DNA from: Tetracentron sinense
Taxonomy: Eukaryota; Streptophyta; Magnoliopsida; Trochodendrales; Trochodendraceae
DNA length: 64,000 nucleotides
Direction: 5' to 3'
Assembly (NCBI GenBank): GCA_015143295.1
Contig: CM026570.1
Span: 19,847,250 to 19,911,249, forward strand
Positions 33,442 through 44,544 of this stretch are shown piece by piece. The notes beneath the pieces were generated by a model. It was not told where the DNA came from and did not search any database. It worked only from the letters and a program-made list of their open reading frames with translations. The position numbers and the translations under genes are program-made. Within the stretch, counting starts at the first letter, position 1, and each line of letters begins with the position of its first letter.

Positions 33442-35432
33442 CTAATAACAAGAAACAGTGATTCAGTTGATGATATCTAGCATCAATAACCCATGCTTTG
33501 TGAATTGCAAAAGGCAGAAAAAATTATAGCTCAAGACATATGAATAGTAAGTTTCCAATTGGGTGCTACAACAGTATACAATGAAAATATGGTGTATATC
33601 CATCTTTTCATCAAAAGAAAATGAAGATATGGACCAATATCAATATATCCAAAAATGAATTTCTGAGGGTATTACAAAAATTAAAGGGAGGAGCATAAGC
33701 AAACCAAAACTCGTCTAGCCACCTCCATGAGTTTAACTTCTAAATAATTTAATAGAGTGGCTTTGCCAAAAAAAATCATCTAACCAAATTAGGAAGTAAT
33801 CTATATATATATATAAATGTGGAGTGTATATTCTTGTGTTTGGTATTAACATAAAGAATAACATTCCATAATGTCATATATTAACTGTCGGAAAATTATC
33901 AGCGGCTTATGGTAGTACAAGAACTTCTATGTAACTACACAGCTAATCTCGCTTAGCAAAGCCAACTTTTGATACCCAACAGTAAACATTTAATTTGAAC
34001 TCCCACAACCTACAAGATCGTCTTAAAGAGCTAAAAAGGACAGCAACAAACTAATATTCATGATAATTAGTAAATTATATGCCCGAGTAAACAGCTAAGA
34101 ATTTCATTTCCATTTTACTCTTTTGTCTAAGATTTCAATACTTACACCATAATGAATAGGAAATGATTAATTATAAAGTCTATTCATAGTTTTGCTGAAA
34201 CCCATGTGAGACGATGATTTAATAACACAACTAACACACTTCATTCATAATTCTTCAAAAACATGATCGTTCATGGGAATTGGAACAGGATGACGAGACT
34301 TTAAACCCCCACCACACCTCAAGAAACTAAAGAGACGATCGATACTTGTACTACATAAATTAGTCAATAAAGTGATAAAACAACATCCTGTAATGTACCC
34401 TGCTATAGGGAATTAGAACTACGAGGAACCGATACGTATACCCAAAACCATCCTCTGAGAGAATTCCCAATGTCTCTCCTATGAATATAAGTCAACCCAC
34501 TAATAAACCACCTATCAAACAGAGAAGCTGAGTTAAAACAAACCAACATAAAAAAATAAAGAACAGTTCAATCTTACCCAACCAACCACGCAAAAATCAA
34601 GACATACCCAGAGACCCCAGACGAAAGAAAAGAGTTATTTTCCTCCCTCCCCATCAAACCAGATAGCCATAACTCAAGAAACTTAAGAGATATAAATTAG
34701 TCAAAACACTAATGTAACCTGCTATATGGAATTAGAAAGATGAGGAACCGGTACAGACATCCAAATCCATCATTGGAGAGAGCTCTCAATATCTCTCCTT
34801 TGAATATAAGTCTCCCCAAAATCAGCCACCTCTCGATCGAGTGAAAAAAAAAAAAACTCAACAAATAAATGATAGTTCACTTTTCTCCAACCAACAACAC
34901 ATAAATCAATAGATACCCAGAGAACCCAGATGAGACAAAAGAGTTCTTTTCATCCCGACCCATCAAACCAAATTAGCCATAACCCAAGAAACTTAAGAGG
35001 CAATGGCATTGATACTCAAGACTACACAAATTAGTCACCAAACAACATTTTCAAAATGTAGCAAGCTATATGAAATTAGAATGTTAAGGAAACGACACAG
35101 ATACAGAAAACCATCCTCAGAGAGGAATCCCAATATCTCCCCTTTCAGCAACCTCTCGACCGATTTCAAATAAACCCAAATCATCAAATAAAGAACATTG
35201 AACTTATCTCAAACCAACAAAGCATAAATCAAGAAATGCTCAAAGAACCCAGATGAGACGGGAGTCACAGAACTGCTATTTTCCTCCCTACCCATCAGCC
35301 CAAATAGCCATAACCAACCACCAAGTACAAAACTAAGAACAACCCAAGAAAAATAACATGAAGTTACAGATATAAAAGCTAGAGAAAACAAGAAAACTAC
35401 CCATTATGAAAATGGAGACTGTTGTTTCTTAC
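33442..35432 (-). other. 5'UTR intron of the AP2/ERF gene
   Basis: About 2 kb between donor CGGGGTAAG (35,432) and acceptor TTGTTATTAG (33,442). Long leader introns often carry enhancing elements in plants. Here more than half is taken up by a three-fold tandem repeat (34,317-35,317). Confidence 0.75.
34317..35317. repeat. Three tandem copies of an about 310-360-bp segment
   Basis: Copies start with CAAGAAACTAAAGAG (34,317), CAAGAAACTTAAGAG (34,676) and CAAGAAACTTAAGAG (34,985). Each then has AATTAGTCAA/ACC, GGAATTAGAA-type, CCATC(C/A)TC/TTGAGAG, AATATCTCTCCT-type, TACCCAGAGAACCCAGA-type and AGCCATAAC blocks in the same order. The copies differ by small indels and substitutions, so the triplication is not recent. 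Confidence 0.85.
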
Positions 35433-35570
35433 CCCGAGAGACAGAGATGGTGGAGGTGGAAGAGAATGAAACAGTTAGAATCAGAAGAAAATCTGGAAGA
35501 TAGAGGGATTAGAGGGAGAAGATGGTAAGGGAAGGGTTTGTTCATGCAAAAACCAGACAACCACCACCTT
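35433..35570 (-). other. 5'UTR exon of the AP2/ERF gene
   Basis: Pyrimidine-rich leader (minus-strand CTTCCACCTCCACCATCTCT) ending CTCTCGGG before a consensus donor GTAAGAA. The transcription start is not fixed; the upstream end is given approximately. No clear TATA box is seen above it. Confidence 0.6.
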
Positions 35571-35599
35571 TTGTTTCCATTTCTCTTCTCTATGTTCTG

Positions 35600-38402
35600 T
35601 GAGGAGGTGGTGGGGTGGTAAGAGTGGGGTTAAACGTGAGGGTTAGGAACGTACGGTTTTGTGTATTTGAGTTTAGAGTTTTAATGACAATATAACCCCT
35701 GCAATCTTATAAAAATTCCTCAATAGTGAATTAATTTCATTTTTACTAAAATAACCTTAATTTGTTGAGTAATGCTAGTACCTCAATTTTTTTTTAAAGT
35801 CACTTTATTCAAAAAAAAAAAAAAAAGACATTATTAAGAGAAAGATACGTGTTTTAAATCAACACATATTTTTCCATTAAAAAAAATGATTTTAAAAGAA
35901 AATAGAACTGACATTACCCTAATTTGTTCTCTATTATTATTGGAATATCTTCAAAGGAACAATGCTTCTATGCTTAGCGACATACTCGTGTGACAAACAT
36001 GCCAAGTAGTTCTTTTACACATGGCCTCAAGTTTTGTAAATTTCACTTTTAGAAATAGGCAATGGTCTCTACTAAGCGGGTCTCTACTAAGCGTGTTGTT
36101 AGCATTGCTCTTCGCAAAAGTATCGATTTTAGAGATCCAGGGGTTAGTTGGATCTCTAAAATGAGAATTTCTTCTCGACGTGGAATATCATGAGAGCTTA
36201 TATAAACAACTAAATCATTAGATCTTCGTAATCGACCGAACTGATAGACGTGTTCATGATTCGGCTTATCTAGAACAATCAATTGATCGTATCAATTCAA
36301 TTAATGAACTATTACATGGATTATACGGTATTTTAAACTCTATTAGATAATTGTATAAGAAAGGTCTCCTCTTCTCTTGCATTGATTTTGTTTTTGAGAT
36401 AAATTTGGTAGACTCTTTATCGAAGCCCCTACCTTCGGTGGCGTGTTAAAACAAATGAACTATTTTCCTCAAATATTATGTGATTTTAGTAAGAATTTAT
36501 ATTCAAAGCATTGTTTTGATGGGTAGGTCATCCAGGCTCGTTAATGTTTTGGGTTATGGTTCATGTAGTATTTGGTCCATCATTTAAATGATAAAAGGTA
36601 GAGGTCTATATAGCAATCGATTGTACGATATAGTCATTATTATGTAAGATTCTCATTATACCTAATGAGTTATCTTCAATCTCCAATGGAATTTGCATTA
36701 AGTGTAAATTTTTTAAGGGAAAATTAACAAAAAAAGGAAAAGGGAAAAAAACTTTTGTATACTTGTTTAAGGCAAAAACCCACTAATCACAATTGGGAGA
36801 GAGTGTCATTGCCTAATGATATTAACCATCGTCTTATTCCCACCTATTGGAGTAGTGTATCTTTCTAAATGATATGGCTAATCTAAAGAAAAACAAAAAG
36901 AAATAACATTTAATTGCATTTCTATTCCTGGCCAATCGGCTCAAAAGGAGCATATTTAGGTTGAAAGTATTCATTAGACTACTTGTTTTTTTGTTCGTTC
37001 TGCTCGCAATAGTCCAATTAGTTTTCCAAGTGGAAAAACATTAGACATTCCATCTTCTAAAATTAAAACTTTTGATGCCAACGAGCGTTTAGCTTTGAGT
37101 CCTCTTTAGGGCATAACATTGAGAATGCTTATTAATGAATGAGCAATTTAACAAGAAATCTCGGATTGAATCGATATCAATATACCAAGTGTCTTTAGAT
37201 ATGAAGTATTCCGACAATTCCCACAATCCAAACTACTAGAATTAGAATAAGTTTGGCAAAGAATCATGAAAAGAAAACAAATTTAAATAACCCATGGTAG
37301 GGTCTCGACTGGTGGTTGGAGGGGAAGGAGAATCAAAGAACAAAAAGAAAGCGGCATTTACGTCATTTCATCCAAAGTCATAAGTTCTTGAGCATTTTAA
37401 CTTCTTTTTTTTTACAGGATGGTTTTAAGTGAAATAGACACTTAGTCAGGGACAATTTCGGAAATATTGAAGTAATACGAGGGTAAATTGGTCTAAAACT
37501 TTTGAAAATGGGAGGAGAGAAGAGGCAAAGCACGTGCGAAGCGGTGATTGGATGGGAGGCTTGCCATATAAGCGTGCGGATAACGTCCCACGCCGGTGAC
37601 CAACCCAAACAATTCGTCTAACCTCAATTAATCCACCACAGCACTGAAAAGGTGTCACAATCATAATACAGATAAAGCTAATTAATATGAAAATATAACC
37701 AGAAAAGGAAATTAAAAAACCTTCTTTAATGAGAACCGCTATTGGATAAAAATTAGAGGTATTGGTTGGTAGGTTGCTAGGACGTTGGACCAGGGTTCCC
37801 ACCCTAGGGATTTGCCATGACCATCTGATCTGTTTGTTACCTTCCTCTGGATGGTCAAACAAATAGAGATTGCCACAACTAGACTGAGCTGAGTTTAGGA
37901 TATCAAGTTGGAGCTTAGCCCAATCTCAATAAAGTATGATCTGGCTAGGTTAGGGCCTATAGTTTGGGCTGAACTTGTGCATGGGCTGAATCGGGTTGGA
38001 CCTGAAGTGGGCTACACCGACATGATGTGCATCCCTAGGCAAATAGCAATCTAAAAAGGGAAATAGTTAACCTACCCATGAAATCCATTTAGAAATCTAA
38101 GGCTATACCTTATTGGTCAAGCACCCCCTCTTAAATACTCACCATATTTATGTAGATATATATGAGAATGATAGAAGTCACCTAAAGCATGAAATCAAAG
38201 AAAGTTCACCCAGCTAAATTTAGTGTCATTATGGTAATTGATAAAAAATGTTAAGGGTAATTTTGGAAATATGGTCATTTATTGATTTCATAAAAAATGT
38301 CATAAAAATGTCATTAATTACAAGAATGTCATTTTATCCTTTGCAGTTTTTGTCTACGTGAAGGATACGGAGTTCACGCATGGCGTGAACTCTAGCACGT
38401 CC

Positions 38403-38445
<43 letters not shown>

Positions 38446-39060
38446 GTCTTTGTTTTAACAGGTGTTGATTTTTGGCTGAGATTAAAACTAACATAACACG
38501 TCTCTAAAATAAGTGATTTTGTGTCAACTCACTAATGGCTCCACATGAAAGTTTTTTTTACATATTATCTACAAGTCTAGAACGAATGAGAGTACCGATT
38601 GCGAGAGTATGTTTAGCATTCTTCACTTTAATTATATCTTAGGTTTAGAGCGCATATATATATATATATGCCCGGGGAGATATTTGATTATGCTTGGCTC
38701 AATGATGTAATTTACAAGATGCCACACTGTTCCAACAGTGACTTAGGATATCAGTTATTTAAAAAAAAATCAAATTACCCTTATGTTTTCCATAGGATAT
38801 TTGGTATGTGCTCCTATTCTAAGATATTCAATTCACCCAAAATGTTGAGGTACGCAGATTTAGAAAATAAAACTCAATTGATATACATATTACCTTGCCA
38901 AAAATGCCCTCTATTAATCTTCCTTTTATTTTGATGTAAAATAAGGAAAATGAATCAAATTTGGGGAAAATGTAATTTTTTTTTTTCTCGTGTTTGTTTA
39001 CACATAAAATCATTCAAAAATTAAACATTTTACGAAAAAATACCTTTTGTGAAAAAAAGA
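35600..39060. other. Intergenic region upstream of the AP2/ERF gene
   Basis: Little can be assigned. About 36,050-37,260 keeps fragments that look formerly coding on the plus strand (VVSIALRKSIDFRDPG and IDRINSINELLHGLYGILNS), broken by stops; the family is not recognised. A minus-strand open stretch at 37,446-37,862 (138 aa) has no similarity. A CA/TA microsatellite lies at 38,403-38,445. About 37,860-38,035 looks like a truncated hAT MITE ending GTGCATCCCTA. Confidence 0.4.
38403..38445. repeat. Compound microsatellite (CA)n(TA)n
   Basis: CA tract (38,403-38,426) followed by TA tract (to 38,445). A further short TA tract lies at 38,653-38,668. Confidence 0.95.
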
Positions 39061-39064
39061 CTTA

Positions 39065-39512
39065 GAGCATTCCTAGCAGCCTCACCAAATTTCACTCACC
39101 AAAATAGCCAAAACCCACAAAAAGTGGTTTTGATGAGCCACTTTTTTAAAACACTCCCAACAGCCTCACCATTTTAACCCAAAAAAAGAGGAGAGAGAAG
39201 CAATATTTTATCATTTGTGTGAGAAAACGAAAAAGGAAGAGAGAGAAAAATATTATTTTATTGTTTGTGTGAGACCACAAAAAAGAAAGGGAGAGAGAGA
39301 AACCTTATTTTATTATTTGTGTGGGCCCAAGGGTGAGAAGATTTAACTTTGGTGAGTCTACAGTACTCACCAAACTTGGTGAGTACTGTAGACTCACCAA
39401 ACCGATTTCTTCATTCTGTTGAGGCTGCTGGGACTCATTTTAACATCTTTTTAGTCTTTTGGCTCACCAAAATAACCAAAAAGTTATTTTGGTGAGGCTG
39501 CTAGGAATGCTC
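39065..39512. mobile_element. Tourist-type (PIF/Harbinger) MITE, 448 bp
   Basis: Near-perfect inverted ends GAGCATTCCTAGCAGCCTCA and complement, with the 3-bp target duplication TTA (39,062-39,064 and 39,513-39,515). The interior holds several further CTCACCAAA/TTTGGTGAG words and a perfect long hairpin listed separately. Confidence 0.92.
39348..39401. repeat. Perfect 26-bp inverted repeat with a 2-nt spacer
   Basis: Left arm 39,348-39,373 (TTTGGTGAGTCTACAG...), spacer AC, right arm 39,376-39,401 (...CTGTAGACTCACCAAA). All 26 positions pair. It lies inside the MITE and would form a strong hairpin in either strand's transcript. Confidence 0.95.
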
Positions 39513-39682
39513 TTATATTTTAAAAATTAGTATGTAATTTTTTTTGTAATATCATTGACTCTTTAAATATATTTTTTAAATGACATATATATATATCAAA
39601 ATGACAAAAATTTTACTTTAGTCAAATTTTAAGATGATAGAAATACTCCTCATTACATGTGCTTTCTAAATTAAAAAAGAGC

Positions 39683-39925
39683 AATAGTCCCCTCGTTGGC
39701 CGAGGAGGGGACTATTCCTCCTCGCTCTCACATAGCCGACCCTTTAACCCTCTTTTAACTCGGGTTACTTAATTTTATATTTTTCTAAAAACCAAGGGTA
39801 GATGGGTGAACCCTAAGGGTGGATGGATCTTAACCATGTTAAATGGGGTTAGAAGAGGGACACATGGCAAGAAAATGGGAGCCGAGATGCCCCTTCTCGC
39901 GTCACCGACCGAGGAGGTGACTATT
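39683..39925. mobile_element. MITE of the TTAACCATG family, copy 1
   Basis: Inverted ends AATAGTCCCCTCGTTGGCCG and complement of CGACCGAGGAGGTGACTATT. The left terminus also pairs with the adjacent CGAGGAGGGGACTATT. Core words TAACCCTCTTTTAACTC, GGGTGAACCCTAAGGG, TTAACCATGTTAA and AGGGACACATGGC recur at about 44,180, 53,380, 54,850 and 58,870. No ORF. Confidence 0.7.
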
Positions 39926-39929
39926 TTCC

Positions 39930-40785
39930 ATTAAAAAAATATCCCTCTTCACATAAATTTATTAAAATAACAAAAATATCGTTCACATGTATTTTCCAAA
40001 ATGATAAAATACCACTCTTGAAATATATTTTTAAAATTACAATAATACCCCTCTTCACTTACATTTTAAAATGACAAAAAATACATCTCTTCACATATAT
40101 TATCCAAAATGACAATAATACACTATCCACATGTATTTTCAAATGACAAGTATACCCCTTTAGGTATTTTTAAAAAGAAAAAACTCATTTTCGCTGGTAT
40201 TTTCTAAAATGATAAAAAATACTCATATTTACTTGTTTCTAAATAACGACAACTATTCACATGTATTCTAAATAACAATAATTGTTCAGTTAGGAAACTT
40301 ATCAAATACTCTTTTTACGTATTTTTATTTGAATGAATAAAACATCACTCCTATGTTCATTTACTCCAAACACAAATAAATAACGTAAAGAAATTTACTG
40401 TCTTGTTTTCAATGATGCAACCAAACAACAAAAATAAGTTTAAAAAACATCTTTTATCGTAAAAGCTTTTACACTTTAAATGATTTAAGTTGTAAAGCCA
40501 TTTTCTTGTAAACAAATGGAGCCTAAGGTCATGTTTCTTTCGAAGTAAATTATGCAAAATATATAAAATCTGTAAGATTTAAAAAAAAAAAATGTATTTG
40601 TTTGCACATAAAAATACCCATTTTCTAAAACAAAACAAAAATGTCCCTCTTAAAATATATTTCAAAATGGTAAAAATACCACATCTTCACATATATTCAT
40701 TGAAATATAAAAATTAACCTTCACTACATATATTTTCAAATAAAACAATACCCTCTTACATGTATATTTAGGAATGTCAAAAATG
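39930..40785. other. AT-rich intergenic sequence
   Basis: Dominated by irregular repeats of a TTCACATGTATTTTCAAAATGACAAAA-like phrase, about 40-50 bp apart, on the plus strand (39,955-40,260 and 40,620-40,770). A degenerate tandem array with no coding capacity. Confidence 0.5.
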
Positions 40786-40792
40786 TAGAGCC

Positions 40793-41440
40793 CCAGATTT
40801 TCCATGTGATTCTATATGTTTTGTTTAAATGAAAATGAGGGTGTTTCGACCTAAACTATGTGTTGTGTTCAATAAAGAAAATAGTAGCTAGAAATACTCT
40901 AAGTGTGAGCGGTTGACAGATCAGACCACTGGTCAACCACTAGCCTAGCAGTCGACCACTCTCAAGACCGGTTGACCGCTCATGCCAATTTCTTTTGTAT
41001 GGTGCGATTTTCCAGAAAGTATGTAGAGGACCGGTCGACCCCTCCACAAGCGGTCGACAACTCTCAAGCCCGATCGACCACTTCCTTGTGTTCTATACCT
41101 TAGTTAACCTACTTTATACTTTTAGGTTATTTTGAGACGGATTTTTGGGGTTTTTGCAACTCCAAACTCTATAAATAGAACCCTTTGATAGTGGTTAGGG
41201 TTTCATAAGAGAGAATTTGAGAGAGAAAAGCTAGGGTTTGTGCTAAGATTAAAGAAGAAGTCTGATGTTCGTTTCTCAAGACTTTCCAAAGCGATCGATC
41301 GTAGGGAATCGATCTTGAAAGGTAGATACTCTCTACTAATTAACTTTGTTATGATTTCATTAATAAAAGTAAGATGAAAAGCATGGTTCTTGATGGAATT
41401 TAGAAAGTATGACCTAATTATTTGTAAACTATTAAACATG
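40793..41440 (+). mobile_element. LTR-like fragment
   Basis: Begins TGTAGAGCCCCAGATTTT. It includes several near-repeats of a GGTCGACC/GGTTGACC motif (40,905-41,085) and a TATA-like TCTATAAATAG at about 41,167, followed by a leader-like GGTTAGGGTTTC. The 3' border and target duplication were not found. Confidence 0.45.
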
Positions 41441-41881
41441 GAATCCAAATTATTCGATCGACCAAAATAGCATATTAATTATACTAAGATTTAAAAAAAA
41501 AATTATGATAGTTTATAATTTTTCAAAAAGGTGGTTTTGAGAGAGACAATAAAAATAACTCCAATCTAACTTTAATTTTTGTACGCATTACTTGAATTTT
41601 AATCTTATCATTTCAATTTGAAGTACATTTGAACATCGAACTCGATCTATCTTTGCGTGTGTATGTGTGTGTAAGAGAGAGACACACTTAGTACTAATAC
41701 TTGGAGGATTGATCAATTTGGTTGTGCACACGAAAAAAATGCCTAGCGAAGAGAATTGATTTTTGTTCCGCTAGACTTCTCTTCCTTAAGAAAATGAAGA
41801 GAAAGGATGATGATATTAAAGAAGAGTGGTTTAGGAGTTGGGGTCGTCTTAAATTACAAAAAAAAAGTAGACATTGAAAAA

Positions 41882-43074
41882 GAGTCGGTCTAGGGGTACT
41901 CCCTAATTTTACTCCCAATCTAAGCCCTTATTTAAAAGAGATCAAGGGCTTTAAATGTTATGAGATATCATCTTTTAAAACAAATTATAATTCCAATACT
42001 ACCCTCTCTTTTAAAAAAACCTAAGACACCTCTCTCATCACATTCTCCCCATTCCGGTTCTCTCTCTCCCCCGCATCTTCATCTCTCTTCCTCCCAACCT
42101 TCCTATCACCTTCATCTTTGTCATTGAGTCCTTCTAAACTCCAAAACGGTTCGATGATGGGTTATCAAAGAACACCAGAGAGGATGGTTACTCAGATTCT
42201 CATCGACCAAATCGGAATTAGACCGAAATCAAGGTTGGGATTTTACCTTTATACGTGAAAGCACATAAAGCTCCGAAACATTCAACTAAAAACACTCCTC
42301 AATTCCTTCCTAGTAAATTGTACGAATTTTCAAGTCTAGAAAGTTGTTTCCCTCTTTTTATCTGAACGATTGGAGTTTCTTGTCCTAAGACTAACATCTA
42401 TAACTGAACAAATAGAGGTGTTATTTGAAAGTTGTCTACACAAAAGATGTAGTGGTCATTTAATATTTTGTCATACTAGCTTCGCAAACTCCCCAAGTCA
42501 TGGTTGGCTTCCTTATTTTCATAAAAGAAGCCAGAAAAATTTAGAAAAAAAAATGAACCACAAAATATTGCATAACTTATCTTCAACTTACCTAGAATAG
42601 TATTCAAACATTCTGTTAACCCAGAAAACAAAAGGGAAATAAGCCTTCAAATCCTACTACAAGTTCTATCAGAATCTAATTGAAACCAATATTTTAAGTG
42701 GGGAGAGATGACGAAGTTCGGTATTGGGAGGATCTCCGGTGTGACCAGAATATATTACGAAGAGATTTTTGGAACTGTTTTCCCTGGCTTTGGATATAAG
42801 TTTTCTAATGGCCTCATGTTTTGATTTTAGAAATGGGATCCTTTCATGGATGATGGATTTTTCTTATCAAAAAACTTAGAAAGAGATGAAGATCTGGGAG
42901 AGAGAGAACAAGAATGGGGAGAACGTGATGATGAAAATATCTTAGGTTTTTTTCATTAAAAAGAGGGTAGTATTGGAATTAAATATGTTTTAAAAGATGA
43001 CACCTCATAACATTTAAAGCCCAGATTGAGAGTAAAATTAGGAAGTAAAAAAAGGGATACTCCTAGACTAACTC
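41882..43074. mobile_element. Mutator-like element with about 200-bp terminal inverted repeats
   Basis: The left end GAGTCGGTCTAGGGGTACTC continues through CCAATACTACCCTCT to about 42,100 and is mirrored at 42,880-43,074. A perfect 8-bp duplication TTGAAAAA lies at 41,874-41,881 and 43,075-43,082. The interior (about 42,100-42,880) contains an unassigned 76-aa plus-strand frame (42,370-42,600) and no transposase. Confidence 0.85.
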
Positions 43075-43190
43075 TTGAAAAAATATTTTAATTTTTTAAA
43101 AGAAAAAGTACATATGGACAATTATTCATATTAATTTAATGTAAAAATTATATACATATATATATATATATATAGGGAGAGAGAGAGAGA

Positions 43191-44520
43191 GTAGCGTTAT
43201 GGATAGCTTGGTTGATTAGGGAGTATGTTGAGCGCATACATCCTAGCCGTTTCCAAAAAGTAGTGTTTCTATCCAACGGTTTGGGTGTTAGCTTTTAAAA
43301 CTGTAAGAGTTCCATCAAAACCACTGTTTTAAGAAAAGAAAACCATGTGTTTTCTCTTTTAAACTCAAATAGATAAGACATTCATAAGTAATGAGAGGCA
43401 TCGTTGAAAGGGTTGAGAGGGTTGGGGTTTTATCACTCACCAGCGAAGGGTTTTGTCACTGTCAGAGAAAAGGAATTTGTCACCGTAGAGATTTTATCAC
43501 CGCCAAAAAAGTAAAGCCCTCTTCATTTTCATTAACAACATTCAAGCTAACAAGGCAACGAAAGATGGCTTGTAGGCAATGCACCATTTTAGCGATCCAT
43601 TGAGAGCTTTTGGTCTCAGTTGTATAGTTTTAATGAGCTAATTTTTATTTATAGATTGAAGCTGTGGTTGATTGATTGTACTTGTGATTTCCGTTTGCTC
43701 TAATGGGGCTTGAATTAAATGTGGGAGAAAATTTGAAATTAGTTAAATTTGTATTTGCTTTCTACCCAAGCACATGTGCCAAATATAAAATACAGTGCTC
43801 ATGCCCGTGCCGGTTCTCGTTGTCTTCCACTACCATGACCGCAATGTGGAGGTAGGGTTTGCTTTTAGTTTTCAACTTACAGTTGATCATAATGTATTTC
43901 CATCACCTTTGAAAATTACAATTGCATTGCAAAAAAAGCACACATGGATGAACGATCATGAATATCCTGCATACATTGCAGTGTAGATGTCAGAGTGTCT
44001 ACCCAAGATAGATAAGATCACGCATCTAAAATGAACATGTTCTTACTGCATGTAAATGAGTAAATGCCCTAATTCTCAAATCAGAAATCAATGTGGGTTT
44101 GGAGGAAACTATCGGAATCTCCAAGCCAGTATGTGTAATAGTGATGAGATCAGTTTGTTTTTCAGCACAACCCTTATTCATGGGTAAATCTTACAACCCA
44201 GTCTAGAATGGAAAAAAAGTGAACCCTAGGGTTGGGTGAATATTAACCACAGTTAAAGGATATTAAAAGAGACACATGGCAACTCCAGGAGTGTACCCAG
44301 ACTCCCTTAAATCTGGTTACAACCCTAGAGGATTACTTCTCTTTGAGTTTAAAAGAGAACCCGTGGTTTTTCTTTTCGTAAAATAGTGGTTTTGACGGAA
44401 TTCTTCCGGATTTGAAAACTCAACTCCCAAACCGTTGGATAGTGACACTACTTTTTGGAAACGACTAGGATTTATGTGCTCACCATACTCTCTAATCAAC
44501 CACGCTATCTAGAACGCTAC
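43191..44520. mobile_element. Mutator-like element with about 185-bp terminal inverted repeats
   Basis: The left arm (43,191-43,378: GTAGCGTTATGGATAGCTTG...) and right arm (44,333-44,520, ending CTATCTAGAACGCTAC) are inverted copies, with shared CGTTTCCAAAAAGTAGTGT, TATCCAACGGTTTGGG and CTTTTAAACTCAAA blocks, roughly 80% alike. TA-rich simple repeats bound both ends and hide any target duplication. Internal frames at 43,391-43,603 and 43,795-43,986 are unassigned. A member of the TTAACCATG repeat family is inside. Confidence 0.8.
44180..44300. repeat. TTAACCATG family, copy 2 (partial)
   Basis: Carries GTGAACCCTAGGGTTGGGTG, TTAACCACAGTTAAA and TTAAAAGAGACACATGGCA, matching copies at 39,683 and 58,868. 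The left half is absent. Confidence 0.65.
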
Positions 44521-44544
44521 CATATATATATATATATATATATA

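Noticed and set aside
36050-37260. Plastid or mitochondrial DNA insertion
   Set aside because: No organelle gene could be recognised in any frame, so organelle origin is not supported.
37446-37862. 138-aa minus-strand open frame
   Set aside because: No start-proximal context, splice partner or recognisable domain; composition is not convincing. It is left as a chance open frame.
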